Shown here piece by piece: positions 37,925 to 45,115 of a stretch of 64,000 nt of DNA. This stretch comes from Tahibacter aquaticus. GTDB taxonomy: Bacteria; Pseudomonadota; Gammaproteobacteria; Xanthomonadales; Rhodanobacteraceae. Position numbers and translations under genes: made by a program. The notes under the pieces were generated by a model. It saw nothing but the letters and a program-made list of their open reading frames with translations, was not told the DNA's origin and ran no database searches. The stretch's first letter is position 1. Each line of letters starts with the position of its first letter. The stretch is from NCBI RefSeq assembly GCF_004363655.1, contig NZ_SNZH01000003.1, positions 180,020-244,019 of the forward strand. Reading direction: 5' to 3'.

Positions 37925-38527
37925 TTACGGCCGCTTCAGCTGGTAGACCTCGTAGTCATCGCCGCGCGTATCCAGCAGCATCAGCACGCGATCTTCAGCG
38001 ATGCCCCAGGCCAGGCCGACGCTGTCGCTGGCGCGCGCTTCACTCGCACCGTCGGCCTTGCTGTAGCCGACCTGCGGGTCTTCGTTGACCGAGGCGCCGC
38101 CGACGAAAAACCAGTCGCCCTTGCCATCGGCCGGTGGCAGCAGCCAGCCGCTGCGGCGTTGCGAGCCGGTCAGTTTTTCGAAGAACAGCTTGCCGTCGCG
38201 TTCCGATACGCGGGCCTTGAACCAGGGATACGGAAACACGCCGTAGCGCGTGCCCTGCAGCGAGCGCACGCGCCATTCGCCCAGCAGCGCCTTGCCGTCC
38301 AGCGGCAGATGCGCTTCGGCCAGCAATTCCTCGACCACGGCCTTGGCTTCGGCATCGCTGCGCGGAATGCCCGGGTCGGCGTTCACCGCATCGACGGTCT
38401 TCTGCGGCTCGCGCAGGCGTTGCTGGTGTTCGGGCCAGATCTGCGCCAGGCGCGCATCCTCGGCGGCGGCGGCGCCGCAGGCGGCGGCGAGCAGCAGCGG
38501 CAACAGCAGGTATCGGATCGCGTGCAT
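37925..38527 (-). CDS. Exported DUF4893-like protein
   Basis: The protein has 200 residues from the ATG at 38527, which has a strong CAGGAG ribosome site. A signal peptide (MHAIRYLLLPLLLAAACGAA) sends it to the periplasm; the Cys near the cleavage site raises the possibility of a lipoprotein, but the context is not a clean lipobox. The mature part (LLGEWRVRSLQGTRYGVFPY, FFEKLTGSQRRSGWLLP, RVLMLLDTRGDDYEVYQL) looks like a small beta-barrel and matches my memory of DUF4893. It lies 33 bp after a CdsA/YnbB-type gene and ends the phospholipid operon, so a role in envelope lipid handling is possible but unproven. Confidence 0.75.
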   Translation of the reverse strand: MHAIRYLLLPLLLAAACGAAAAEDARLAQIWPEHQQRLREPQKTVDAVNADPGIPRSDAEAKAVVEELLAEAHLPLDGKALLGEWRVRSLQGTRYGVFPYPWFKARVSERDGKLFFEKLTGSQRRSGWLLPPADGKGDWFFVGGASVNEDPQVGYSKADGASEARASDSVGLAWGIAEDRVLMLLDTRGDDYEVYQLKRP

Positions 38528-38560
38528 GCATAACTCCTGTGGCGGCCGCCGTGGCGGCAT

Positions 38561-39496
38561 TCAGCCGATAAAGAAATAGCGCGTAAGGTGGAAAAATACC
38601 GGCGCGGCGAAGCAGACCGAATCCATGCGGTCCATCATGCCGCCGTGGCCTTCGATCATGCTGCCCCAGTCCTTGGCACCCAGGCTGCGCTTGACCGCCG
38701 ACAGGGCCAGGCCGCCGAACACGCCGCAGATCACGATCACCAGCGACATCAGCGCCGACTGCAGCGGCGTGAACGGCGTGATCCACCACAGCGCCGTGCC
38801 GATGCCGGTGGCCGCGAGGCCGCCGCCGATGAGACCTTCGACGGTCTTGGACGGGCTCACCTTCGGCGCCAGCTTGTGCCGCCCGAACAGCTTGCCGAAC
38901 ACGTACTGCATCACGTCGCTGATCTGCACCACCAGCATCAGGTACAGCAGCAACAGCGCGCCCTGGCCTTCGAAGCCGGGCAGGTTGAGGATCAGCAGCG
39001 CCGGCGCATGGCTGATGCAGTAGACCGCGATCATCACGCCCCACTGGATCTTGGTGACGCGTTCGAGAAAATCCTCGGTATCGCCGGCGAATACTGCCAG
39101 CACCGGCAGGCCAAGAAAGCCGTAGACCGGAATGAAGATCGCGAACAGGCCGTACCACTCCTGCTGGATAAGCCAATACTGCAGTGGCACCAGCACGTAG
39201 AAGGCCACCGCCAGCGGCTTGTGGTCGCCGGCGCGGGTCGGCGTCAGCGTGATGAATTCGCGCAGCGCGAAAAACGAGATAAAGGCAAAAACCACCAAAG
39301 TCGCAATCGGCCCCAGCCAGAAGCAGGCACCGAGCACCGCTACCATGGCCCACCAGGCATTGACGCGGGCATTCAGGTTGCGAATGACCTCGGTCGGGCC
39401 CTTGCGCCGCTGCAGCAGCCAGCCGATGGCCGAGGCCAGCGCGAGCAGGGCGACGATGCCGCCGAAGACCCAGAGCAGTTTCTGTTGCGTGTTCAT
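38561..39496 (-). CDS. ynbB: CdsA/YnbB-type CDP-diacylglycerol synthase
   Basis: The protein has 311 residues. It is an integral membrane enzyme with about eight hydrophobic segments and the C-terminal CdsA signature SAVKRSLGAKDWGSMIEGHG followed by GMMDRMDS. The family makes CDP-diacylglycerol from phosphatidate and CTP. The operon context (CDP-alcohol phosphotransferase, acyltransferase, this gene, DUF4893) resembles ynbAB of Escherichia coli rather than the essential cdsA locus near ispU/bamA, so I name it ynbB-like; it may feed a dedicated lipid head-group reaction. Its ATG overlaps the stop of the acyltransferase gene by 4 bp (39493-39496), so translation is coupled. Confidence 0.87.
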   Translation of the reverse strand: MNTQQKLLWVFGGIVALLALASAIGWLLQRRKGPTEVIRNLNARVNAWWAMVAVLGACFWLGPIATLVVFAFISFFALREFITLTPTRAGDHKPLAVAFYVLVPLQYWLIQQEWYGLFAIFIPVYGFLGLPVLAVFAGDTEDFLERVTKIQWGVMIAVYCISHAPALLILNLPGFEGQGALLLLYLMLVVQISDVMQYVFGKLFGRHKLAPKVSPSKTVEGLIGGGLAATGIGTALWWITPFTPLQSALMSLVIVICGVFGGLALSAVKRSLGAKDWGSMIEGHGGMMDRMDSVCFAAPVFFHLTRYFFIG

Positions 39497-40122
39497 GCGG
39501 ACGCCTTGCGTTCGCCGCCGGCCAGGGTGACCACGGACTGATGGGCGCGGGCGAGGAAGGCTGCCCGTGCTTCGCCGGCCTCGCGCGCCAGCGCGGCGCC
39601 GAAACGCACCGTGCAGTAGAGCGGCAGCGGCACGTGCGAACCCTTGGGCAGGCTGCGGTGCAAGGTATCCAGATACGCCGGCACCAGCTGCAATTGCGGA
39701 AACGCCTCGGCAATGCGGTGCAGGCCGCCGCGGAACGGCTGCGGCAGGCGTTCTGCCGTGCGCGTGCCTTCGGGGAACAGGATCAGCGAATCGCCCTGTT
39801 CCAGCGCGGCAAACACCGGCAGCAGCGGATCGGCCGCCTGGGCGTCGCGGCGCCGCTCGATCAGGATGGCGCGCAGCACGCGGCCGGACAGGAAGGTGCG
39901 CAGGCCCGGCTTGTCCCAGTAGTCGCGCGCGGCCACGGGCCGCGTCACGCGGCGCTGCTCGGGACTCAGCGCGCTCCAGATCGCCAAGGTATCCAGGTGC
40001 GAACTGTGGTTGGCGAAATACAGCGACTGCTGCGTGCTCGGTTCGGCGCGCCAGTCTGCGCGTGCGCCGACCAGCAGGCGGGTCAGGCCGACCAGGGTGG
40101 CGGCGGCTCCACGCACCATCAT
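39493..40122 (-). CDS. PlsC-type 1-acylglycerol-3-phosphate acyltransferase
   Basis: The protein has 209 residues and starts at the ATG overlapping the previous stop (40119-40122). The acyltransferase motif NHSSHLD places the catalytic H39-x4-D44, and FPEGTR at 116-121 is the second conserved block that binds glycerol phosphate. The enzyme should acylate lysophosphatidic acid, or a similar lyso-lipid, to give the phosphatidate consumed by the CdsA-type enzyme encoded next. It is shorter than the PlsC housekeeping enzymes and lacks an obvious N-terminal membrane anchor beyond the Leu-rich start. It is sandwiched by 4-bp overlaps, so three genes form one translational unit. Confidence 0.88.
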   Translation of the reverse strand: MMVRGAAATLVGLTRLLVGARADWRAEPSTQQSLYFANHSSHLDTLAIWSALSPEQRRVTRPVAARDYWDKPGLRTFLSGRVLRAILIERRRDAQAADPLLPVFAALEQGDSLILFPEGTRTAERLPQPFRGGLHRIAEAFPQLQLVPAYLDTLHRSLPKGSHVPLPLYCTVRFGAALAREAGEARAAFLARAHQSVVTLAGGERKASA

Positions 40123-40757
40123 GCGGCGGTCTCCAGGCGTTGTGCGATCGCGCGCAGGCGGGTGAGACAGGTCAGGGCCGAACCAGCGGCAATCAGTGCG
40201 GCGGCGAGCAGCAGGCTCCAGCGGCTTTGCCATAGCCAGAGTTCCAGCGGCGCCAGCACGCAGGCTGCGGTCATCACGGCCATGCGCTGCTGCTTGGCCA
40301 GCGGGCCGCGGAAATCCTGCGCCTGGCCCAGCGCGCCGCCGAGCGTGCGCACATAGGCGGTCAGTGCCGCGAGCAGCGCGCCCAGCCAGCCCAGCCAGGG
40401 TTGGCCGGCGGCCACGCCCAGCGCGACCAGCAGCAGGCTGTCGGCGATGCGGTCCGGCACTTCGTTGTACAGCGCGCCGGTGGCGGTCTGGCGCCGGCCT
40501 TCGATGGCCACCATGCCGTCGAACAGGTTGCACAGCAGGCGCAGTTGAATGCCCAGGGCGCAGGCCCAGGCGCCCCAGGGCGAGGGCAGCCAGAGCAGCG
40601 CCGCTGCGCCGGCCGCGGCGAACACGATGCTGGCGACCGAAATCGCATTCGGCGTGACGCCGCTGCGCGCCAGCCGCGCCGCGATGCGCTGCATCGAGGC
40701 CAGCCCGCGTGCCGCGATGGGGCGGCGATTGGCGACGGTGGGATCGGTGTCGGACAT
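40119..40757 (-). CDS. ynbA: YnbA-like CDP-alcohol phosphatidyltransferase
   Basis: The protein has 212 residues with about five or six membrane segments. The CDP-alcohol phosphotransferase motif is present in a variant form, NLFDGMVAIEGRRQTATGAL then YNEVPDRIADS: the first Asp of the usual D-x2-D-G is Asn, and the later G-x3-D-x3-D block reads G-x3-N-E-x-P-D-R-x2-D. I recall this variant in the YnbA/YnjF subgroup. Substrate and product are unknown; the operon suggests use of CDP-diacylglycerol made by the YnbB-like partner. It is the first gene of the operon; a promoter should lie in 40758-40935, where I see no clear boxes. Confidence 0.82.
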   Translation of the reverse strand: MSDTDPTVANRRPIAARGLASMQRIAARLARSGVTPNAISVASIVFAAAGAAALLWLPSPWGAWACALGIQLRLLCNLFDGMVAIEGRRQTATGALYNEVPDRIADSLLLVALGVAAGQPWLGWLGALLAALTAYVRTLGGALGQAQDFRGPLAKQQRMAVMTAACVLAPLELWLWQSRWSLLLAAALIAAGSALTCLTRLRAIAQRLETAA

Positions 40758-40935
40758 GCTCGCTCGAAGGACGGGGCTGGCGCGGTGGATAGGCGATTGC
40801 AGGTCGGGGTGTCAAGGGCACGGTGCCGCGCCTTGCCGGCACAGCGTTGTAGTCACCCGCTGCGCATGCGCCGTTGCCTGTGCCCCTGCGAGAACGCAGC
40901 TCGATGGCGGGGCCGAACAGTCTGGCCGCGCGAAC

Positions 40936-41928
40936 TCAGGCGGCGGCGTGCAGAGGCGCCGCGTGTTGCGCGTCGAAATACTCGCGTGTCAGGCGGATCT
41001 GCTCCGCGGCGCTCTCGGCGCGGTTGACCACGGCGCGGAAGGCCGCGTTTTCCGGCCGGTCCTTGGCATACCAGCCCAGGTGCTTGCGCGCGATGCGCAC
41101 ACCGGCGATCTCGCCGTAAAAACGATGCAGATGCTGCAGATGTTCCAGCAGGATGGCCGCCACTTCGTCCGCCGACGGCGCGGCCAGGCGTTCGCCGCGG
41201 GCGAGAAAATGCGCGATCTCGCGGAAGATCCACGGCCGTCCCTGCGCGGCGCGGCCGATCAGCAGGCCGTCGGCGCCGGTCAGGCGCAACACCTCGGCGG
41301 CCTTCTGCGGCGAATCGATATCGCCGTTGGCCAGCACCGGAATGCGGACGCTCTGCTTGATCGCCGCGATGGTGGCGTATTCCGCCTCGCCGTTGTACAG
41401 ATCGGCGCGGGTGCGCCCGTGCACCGCCAGCGCGGCAATGCCGGCGTCTTCGGCAATGCGCGCAATCGTCACGCCGTTGCGGTTGTCCCGGTTCCAGCCC
41501 GTGCGGATCTTCAGCGTCACCGGCACCTCGACCGCCTTCGCCACTGCCGTCACGATGCGCGCGACCAGCGCCTCGTCCTGCAGCAGCGCCGAGCCTGCGT
41601 AGACATTGCAGACCTTCTTGGCCGGGCAGCCCATGTTGATATCGATGATCTGCGCGCCATGGGCAACGTTGTAGCGCGCCGCCTCGGCCAGCATCTGCGG
41701 ATCGTAGCCGGCGATCTGCACGCTGATCGGCGCAGGCTCGTCCACATGGTCCATGCGGGCCAGCGATTTGCGCGTATGCCAGAGGCGCGGATCGCTCGTG
41801 GTCATCTCCGATACCGCAAGGCCGGCGCCGAGGCGCTTGGCCAGCAGGCGGAACGGTTTGTCGGTGACGCCAGCCATGGGGGCCAGGATCAGGGGCGGGG
41901 AGATGGGGTGGGGGCCGATGTGGAGCAT
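40936..41928 (-). CDS. dusB: tRNA-dihydrouridine synthase B
   Basis: DusB reduces specific uridines in the tRNA D-loop using FMN and NADPH. The 330-residue protein opens with PPLILAPMAGVTDKPFR, has the catalytic region INMGCPAKKVCNVYAGSALL (active Cys in KVCN), and the FMN-binding VHGRTRADLYNG and VLANGDIDSPQKA stretches. Length and motifs are complete. The ATG at 41928 lacks a strong ribosome site (TCCACCCC upstream). In many gammaproteobacteria dusB precedes fis, but here it stands alone, followed by the ynb-type operon on the same strand 179 bp away. Confidence 0.95.
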   Translation of the reverse strand: MLHIGPHPISPPLILAPMAGVTDKPFRLLAKRLGAGLAVSEMTTSDPRLWHTRKSLARMDHVDEPAPISVQIAGYDPQMLAEAARYNVAHGAQIIDINMGCPAKKVCNVYAGSALLQDEALVARIVTAVAKAVEVPVTLKIRTGWNRDNRNGVTIARIAEDAGIAALAVHGRTRADLYNGEAEYATIAAIKQSVRIPVLANGDIDSPQKAAEVLRLTGADGLLIGRAAQGRPWIFREIAHFLARGERLAAPSADEVAAILLEHLQHLHRFYGEIAGVRIARKHLGWYAKDRPENAAFRAVVNRAESAAEQIRLTREYFDAQHAAPLHAAA

Positions 41929-42192
41929 GGGGTGGATTGTACCGGGCCGCGCCGGGAAATCCGGTAGGGCAGGTGGGAGCCGGAGCAAGCGCTTGCGACG
42001 ACGATCTGCTGAAAGCCAGTACTCATCGAATCGAAGAACCATGGTTGCGTGTATCGACGCGAGCCGATCAACTAGGTCTGCGCCCAGATATTTCAGGCAT
42101 GGTTGCCAGCACAACAACCTAGCGAGATGTGAAAACCGGTAGATCTGGCTGTGTCGAGATACTAATCGGGCGACGGGGCCGGTTTTCGCTCG

Positions 42193-42858
42193 TCAGGGGC
42201 CACCCAAAAGATGTACGGGTACATAGTTTGGCATGCGCTTTCCGTTCTGCCATTGTGCATAAGTCGGCATGACCCGCCACGATTCTTCACTCGTCATTTG
42301 TCCGATTGGCGCTGCTGATTCCAATGCATTAATGGTTGCGATGACCTGCCTCCGGTGCGGAGTAAATGCATATCGGATCTTCTGTGGCGCCGCGTCGAAG
42401 CCACCTGTGACATTTTGAGAATCCGGAACAAATAAGACGTGCGTTTCACCTGAGCTGACAAAAGATACGTCACGAAGCTCTTCATTACCTTTCCAGATTG
42501 CATGTCTCTCGGCCTCGATATAGATGTCGCCATTTGCCCACAGGCGAAACCCGAACACGGGTTCTCCCCCATGAATCTTGGCGTATTCAACTACGTTTCT
42601 ATCGCAGCAGTTTTGACGGCTCCATGGTTCTGGTTGGCAATCGATGTAGAACGGAACCTGGTCAGATAGCGTTCTACTGAACTCCAATACCTTCTCAGTA
42701 ATTGATTTTGGTGTCGTCAGATTGGTGATCAGCGTCTCAAACTCAGTCAACGCTAATTTGGCGTCGAGCGCATGGGATCTGCGAAAATTTGGATTCGAAT
42801 TGTTTTTCGCTTTCTTGCGAAGTTTCTCCTCGCGTCGCCTCTTGCTGTTCGTGCCCAT
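42193..42858 (-). CDS. Orphan hypothetical protein, AT-richer than its surroundings
   Basis: The protein has 221 residues. The N-terminus is strongly basic (MGTNSKRRREEKLRKKAKNN), the core has PFYIDCQPEPWSRQNCCDRN, a Cys-rich stretch that might bind zinc, and then beta-rich sequence (GGEPVFGFRLWANGDIYIEA, LFVPDSQNVTGGF). I do not recognise a named family. Codon use is visibly AT-richer (AAA, AAT, TTT and ATT common) than all neighbours, and the gene sits next to a C4-RNA-type locus, so recent acquisition is likely. Inverted arms GAAAACCGG (42131-42139) and CCGGTTTTC (42179-42187) just past the stop could act as a weak terminator. Confidence 0.75.
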   Translation of the reverse strand: MGTNSKRRREEKLRKKAKNNSNPNFRRSHALDAKLALTEFETLITNLTTPKSITEKVLEFSRTLSDQVPFYIDCQPEPWSRQNCCDRNVVEYAKIHGGEPVFGFRLWANGDIYIEAERHAIWKGNEELRDVSFVSSGETHVLFVPDSQNVTGGFDAAPQKIRYAFTPHRRQVIATINALESAAPIGQMTSEESWRVMPTYAQWQNGKRMPNYVPVHLLGGP

Positions 42859-43005
42859 GACTACTCCGTTTAAGTGGGTGCGTCGGCGCTACCGCGATGC
42901 GGCATAGCGTTAAAAATCGGACATATCCTCTATTTATGAGTGGCAGTGCCAGTGACAAGCTTGTCGACTCCTTGGCTTGACAGTATGGAAGTTGCGTACT
43001 GACAA

Positions 43006-43066
43006 TGCGCCCGTTGCCGCTAACTCGGCAACCGGGTTTGGCGACCCGAATCTTGTAGGGCGCACC
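43006..43066 (+). ncRNA. C4-type antisense RNA
   Basis: TGCGCCC (43006-43012) pairs with GGGCGCA (43058-43064), followed by CCA, which gives a tRNA-like acceptor stem. Inside are hairpin 1 (GTTGCCG/CGGCAAC, loop CTAACT) and hairpin 2 (CGGGT/ACCCG, loop TTGGCG). Loop 2 with its flank, TTGGCGA, is complementary to TCGCCAA at 43185-43191. AACTC (43022-43026) is complementary to GAGTT at 43248-43252, covering the Shine-Dalgarno of the leader ORF. In phages P1 and P7 the C4 antisense RNA is cut out by RNase P and blocks translation of icd, which is coupled to ant. The same logic is visible here. It is not a tRNA: no T-arm or anticodon arm fits. Confidence 0.78.
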
Positions 43067-43096
43067 AGCGCCGCAACGACTTGCCGGCGCTTTTTT
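43067..43096 (+). terminator. Intrinsic terminator after the C4-type RNA
   Basis: AGCGCCG (43067-43073) pairs with CGGCGCT (43085-43091), followed by a run of six T on the plus strand. No protein gene ends upstream on this strand, so it terminates a short RNA; partial read-through would supply the downstream leader ORF and gene. Confidence 0.8.
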
Positions 43097-43256
43097 CATG
43101 TCCGGCATTCGTGACGGTGTGGATACCGCTTTATGGCGGCGGTGTGCGGGGAGCCGCAAGGCTCGCCGGTGCCCTATGACCGGTTCGCCAACCTGCACAC
43201 CGTCCGCCACCTTTCTTTTGGCGAAGAAGTGGCGGGCTCCAACATAGGAGTTCGAC

Positions 43257-43340
43257 ATGATGTGTGTTCATCCGTTTGGTCGTTGTTGCCTGTCGCTAGT
43301 CCGCGCGTCCTCTCAGCGTTTCTGGAGGCCGTCACCATGA
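43257..43340 (+). CDS. 27-residue leader ORF (icd-like) coupled to next gene
   Basis: ATGATG at 43257 is preceded by TAGGAG with 6-bp spacing. The ORF encodes MMCVHPFGRCCLSLVRASSQ then RFWRPSP and stops at TGA 43338-43340, overlapping the next start as ATGA. The peptide is basic and Cys-rich with no known function. Its upstream region folds into a GAGCC-GCAA-GGCTC tetraloop hairpin (43150-43165) and a CCGCCAC/GTGGCGG hairpin that places the ribosome site just downstream. The position matches icd of phages P1/P7: a short ORF whose translation is needed for the next gene and is blocked by C4 RNA. Confidence 0.6.
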   Translation: MMCVHPFGRCCLSLVRASSQRFWRPSP

Positions 43341-43615
43341 CCCCCAACGGCTCGTTCTACCCCCTGGCCAACGACGACCCGGCCGCCCCCGCCGTGCTGT
43401 TCGCCTACGCCGCCGCTACGCCCGCCCAGCAACAGGCATTGCGCAATGAGGCGATGGCGCGCATCACCGCGGTGAGTTCGCTCAGCGATGCGCTGTTGAC
43501 GGTGCAGGTGGAGGCGCCTGGGCGGCGCGGGCATGCGCCGTTGCTGGAGGCAATTGCGATCTTGTCGCGGGATGCGAAGGGGCTGCTGCAGGCGGCGGAG
43601 TGCCGCGACGGCTAG
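43337..43615 (+). CDS. 92-residue hypothetical protein under C4-type control
   Basis: The ATG at 43337 overlaps the leader stop by ATGA and has its own GGAGG at 43324-43328. The protein (MTPNGSFYPLANDDPAAPAV start, then LFAYAAATPAQQQALRNEAM, ITAVSSLSDALLTVQVEAPG, LLEAIAILSRDAKGLLQAAE) is helical and small. I do not recognise the family; from memory, comparable small helical proteins (DUF3077/DUF6124-like) follow similar leaders in Pseudomonas, but the sequence is not obviously related. By position it corresponds to ant in the P1 immI operon, although it is far shorter than an antirepressor. Expression is probably tightly restricted. Confidence 0.65.
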   Translation: MTPNGSFYPLANDDPAAPAVLFAYAAATPAQQQALRNEAMARITAVSSLSDALLTVQVEAPGRRGHAPLLEAIAILSRDAKGLLQAAECRDG

Positions 43616-43724
43616 CGCGGCATCGGTGATCCGGCCCGGTCGCTGCCCCGCTGGGGCGGCCGGGTTGCCGGCCCCCTCCCTTGGGTCGCGTTGCGTCGAC
43701 AGCGCAAGCCGGGACCGCGTGGAT

Positions 43725-43934
43725 GACTCCGGCGAACCCTCGGGTGGGTCTCGCGAACCCATCGTCGGGCCCCTTGAACGCTTCGTCGGGCAATTTTTAC
43801 CCAACGCTGGGCCTCGCGAACCCGCGCGTGGGTCCTGCGAACCCTACGTAGGGTAAAAATTACGCACGCTTGGGTCCCACGAGCCCGTCGCTGGGCAAAA
43901 ATTACCCAATGCTGACTAAAAATTGGTCAACGAC
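43725..43934. repeat. Ten-unit tandem array of 21-bp degenerate repeats
   Basis: Starting at 43725, ten units of exactly 21 bp follow one another without gaps. Most begin GGG(T/C) and have a CCC near position 13-15 and CG near position 18. Two unit classes alternate irregularly: one with CGCGAACCC (for example GGGTCTCGCGAACCC) and one with AAAAATTACCC or its AT-rich variants (for example GGGCAAAAATTACCC). Many units are imperfect dyads. Read in one frame the array gives seven-residue periods (REPxxGx), but no credible ORF spans it. It lies between two convergent 3' ends (43615 plus, 44043 minus). It is not CRISPR: there are no spacers. Confidence 0.8.
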
Positions 43935-44042
43935 GGGGTCGAATCACGCAATTTGCCCGATTGGGCGGGGATTCCCGCCTGCGTCGCGGCCGCGCCGTAG
44001 CGGGGGTGCGCGGCCCGGCGCCGGGCCGCGCAGGTGCTGCGG

Positions 44043-44783
44043 TTACGGACAGCCGACGTACCAGCGTTCGTACGAGGCGTAGTCGCCGCCGCCGCCGGGA
44101 CAGAACACCGATACCTGGCCCAGGCTGTAGCCGTCGCAGTAGCCTGTCGTGCGCGGCGCGCCGTTGCTGGCGGTGGTGGTCTGGGTGCCCGACGGGCTGA
44201 TGTCGTACGTGTCGACCTGGTTCCAGGTGCCGCCGGCGGTGGTCAGGAACGAGGCGTTGGCGGTGACCGTCCATTGTGTGATGGCCGGCGGCGGCGGCGA
44301 GAATCCGCCCGACAGCAAGGTGGACTTGGCGACCAGGCTGGCGGTGGCGAACATGTTGGTATAGGTCGACCAGAACTCGGCGTAGTGGCCGCTGCAGATG
44401 GTGTCGGTGTAGTCGGCCGCGTTGATCACGGGGCCGACTTTCATCGGCGCGAGCCAGTCGTCGTTGGCGGCGCTGGCATCGGGTGCGGCCAACCGCGCCG
44501 AGGCGGCAACGCCCAGGGCTGCATAGACGGATTGCAGCTCGGCCAGGCTGTCGAGCACGCCGACCTTGCCGCTTTCGATCTCGGCGATGCGCGCTTGCAG
44601 CCGGTCGTAGGTGTACTGGGCACCGGCCGGGCCGTAGGTGGCGCGGCTGCTGCTGCCGTCGGCATTGGTGCGTTCGATCACACCCTTCTGCACCTGATGC
44701 CAAGCGCCGAATTCGGCGGCGGAAGCCTGTGCGCAGGCGAAAGCGAGCGATGACGCAAGGATGGTACGGGTGAACGTGTTCAC
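44043..44783 (-). CDS. Exported hypothetical protein
   Basis: The protein has 246 residues from a GTG at 44783 (VNTFTRTILASSLAFACAQA signal peptide), with GGAG about 9 bp upstream. Residues 25-95 are charged and helical (YDRLQARIAEIESGKVGVLD); residues 100-246 are Thr/Ser/Gly-rich with Cys residues near DTICSGHYAEF, TTGYCDGYSLGQVSVFCPGG and at the end (YERWYVGCP), suggesting disulphides in a beta-rich exported domain. I do not recognise the family. It sits alone between the 21-bp repeat array and an AT-rich promoter region carrying a perfect 20-bp palindrome. Extracytoplasmic location is well supported; function is unknown. Confidence 0.75.
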   Translation of the reverse strand: MNTFTRTILASSLAFACAQASAAEFGAWHQVQKGVIERTNADGSSSRATYGPAGAQYTYDRLQARIAEIESGKVGVLDSLAELQSVYAALGVAASARLAAPDASAANDDWLAPMKVGPVINAADYTDTICSGHYAEFWSTYTNMFATASLVAKSTLLSGGFSPPPPAITQWTVTANASFLTTAGGTWNQVDTYDISPSGTQTTTASNGAPRTTGYCDGYSLGQVSVFCPGGGGDYASYERWYVGCP

Positions 44784-44923
44784 GGGTTGTACTCCATCGT
44801 CGTAGTGGGCGACGGCAGGGCCGTCGCGCACGCCGCGGCGGACCGGCGTTGCGGTCCGATCAAGGGGGCGCGTCGTGCAGACATTCCAAACGCAAACCGG
44901 CGTGAACAATGATCAAAAATTCC

Positions 44924-44943
44924 CCATGAAATAAATTTCATGG
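44924..44943. promoter_or_regulatory. Perfect 20-bp AT-rich palindrome (operator-like)
   Basis: The arms CCATGAAAT and ATTTCATGG flank a central AA. The site lies in the 332-bp gap between the ribokinase stop (45116) and the start at 44783, within an AT-rich stretch (about 44900-44980) that is the likely promoter of the exported protein gene. The rest of the gap shows no gene. Confidence 0.45.
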
Positions 44944-45115
44944 AATTGTTGACTTGTTATGATTTGGTAAAAGTACGAACGGCGCGGCATTCCCGGCGAA
45001 GTCAAGGAATTCCGTCGCGTTTTTTGCGCAGCAGGTACACACGGATTCTCGCCACGCTCTGTCCCGCGGCGAAATCCACCCGCACTTGTATTCAGGCCAC
45101 CGGGTGTACTGCAGG

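Noticed and set aside
43006-43032. Possible integron attC site (imperfect palindromes and a TAAC core-like string)
   Set aside because: No pair of complementary RYYYAAC/GTTRRRY cores in the right spacing and no integrase gene; the stems are explained by the C4-like fold.
43006-43067. tRNA-like acceptor stem with CCA
   Set aside because: Only about 60 nt, with no T-arm, D-arm or anticodon arm in place; the internal hairpins and complementarity to the downstream leader fit C4 antisense RNA instead.
43725-43934. Possible CRISPR array
   Set aside because: The 21-bp units abut directly with no spacers, the units themselves vary, and no cas genes are present.
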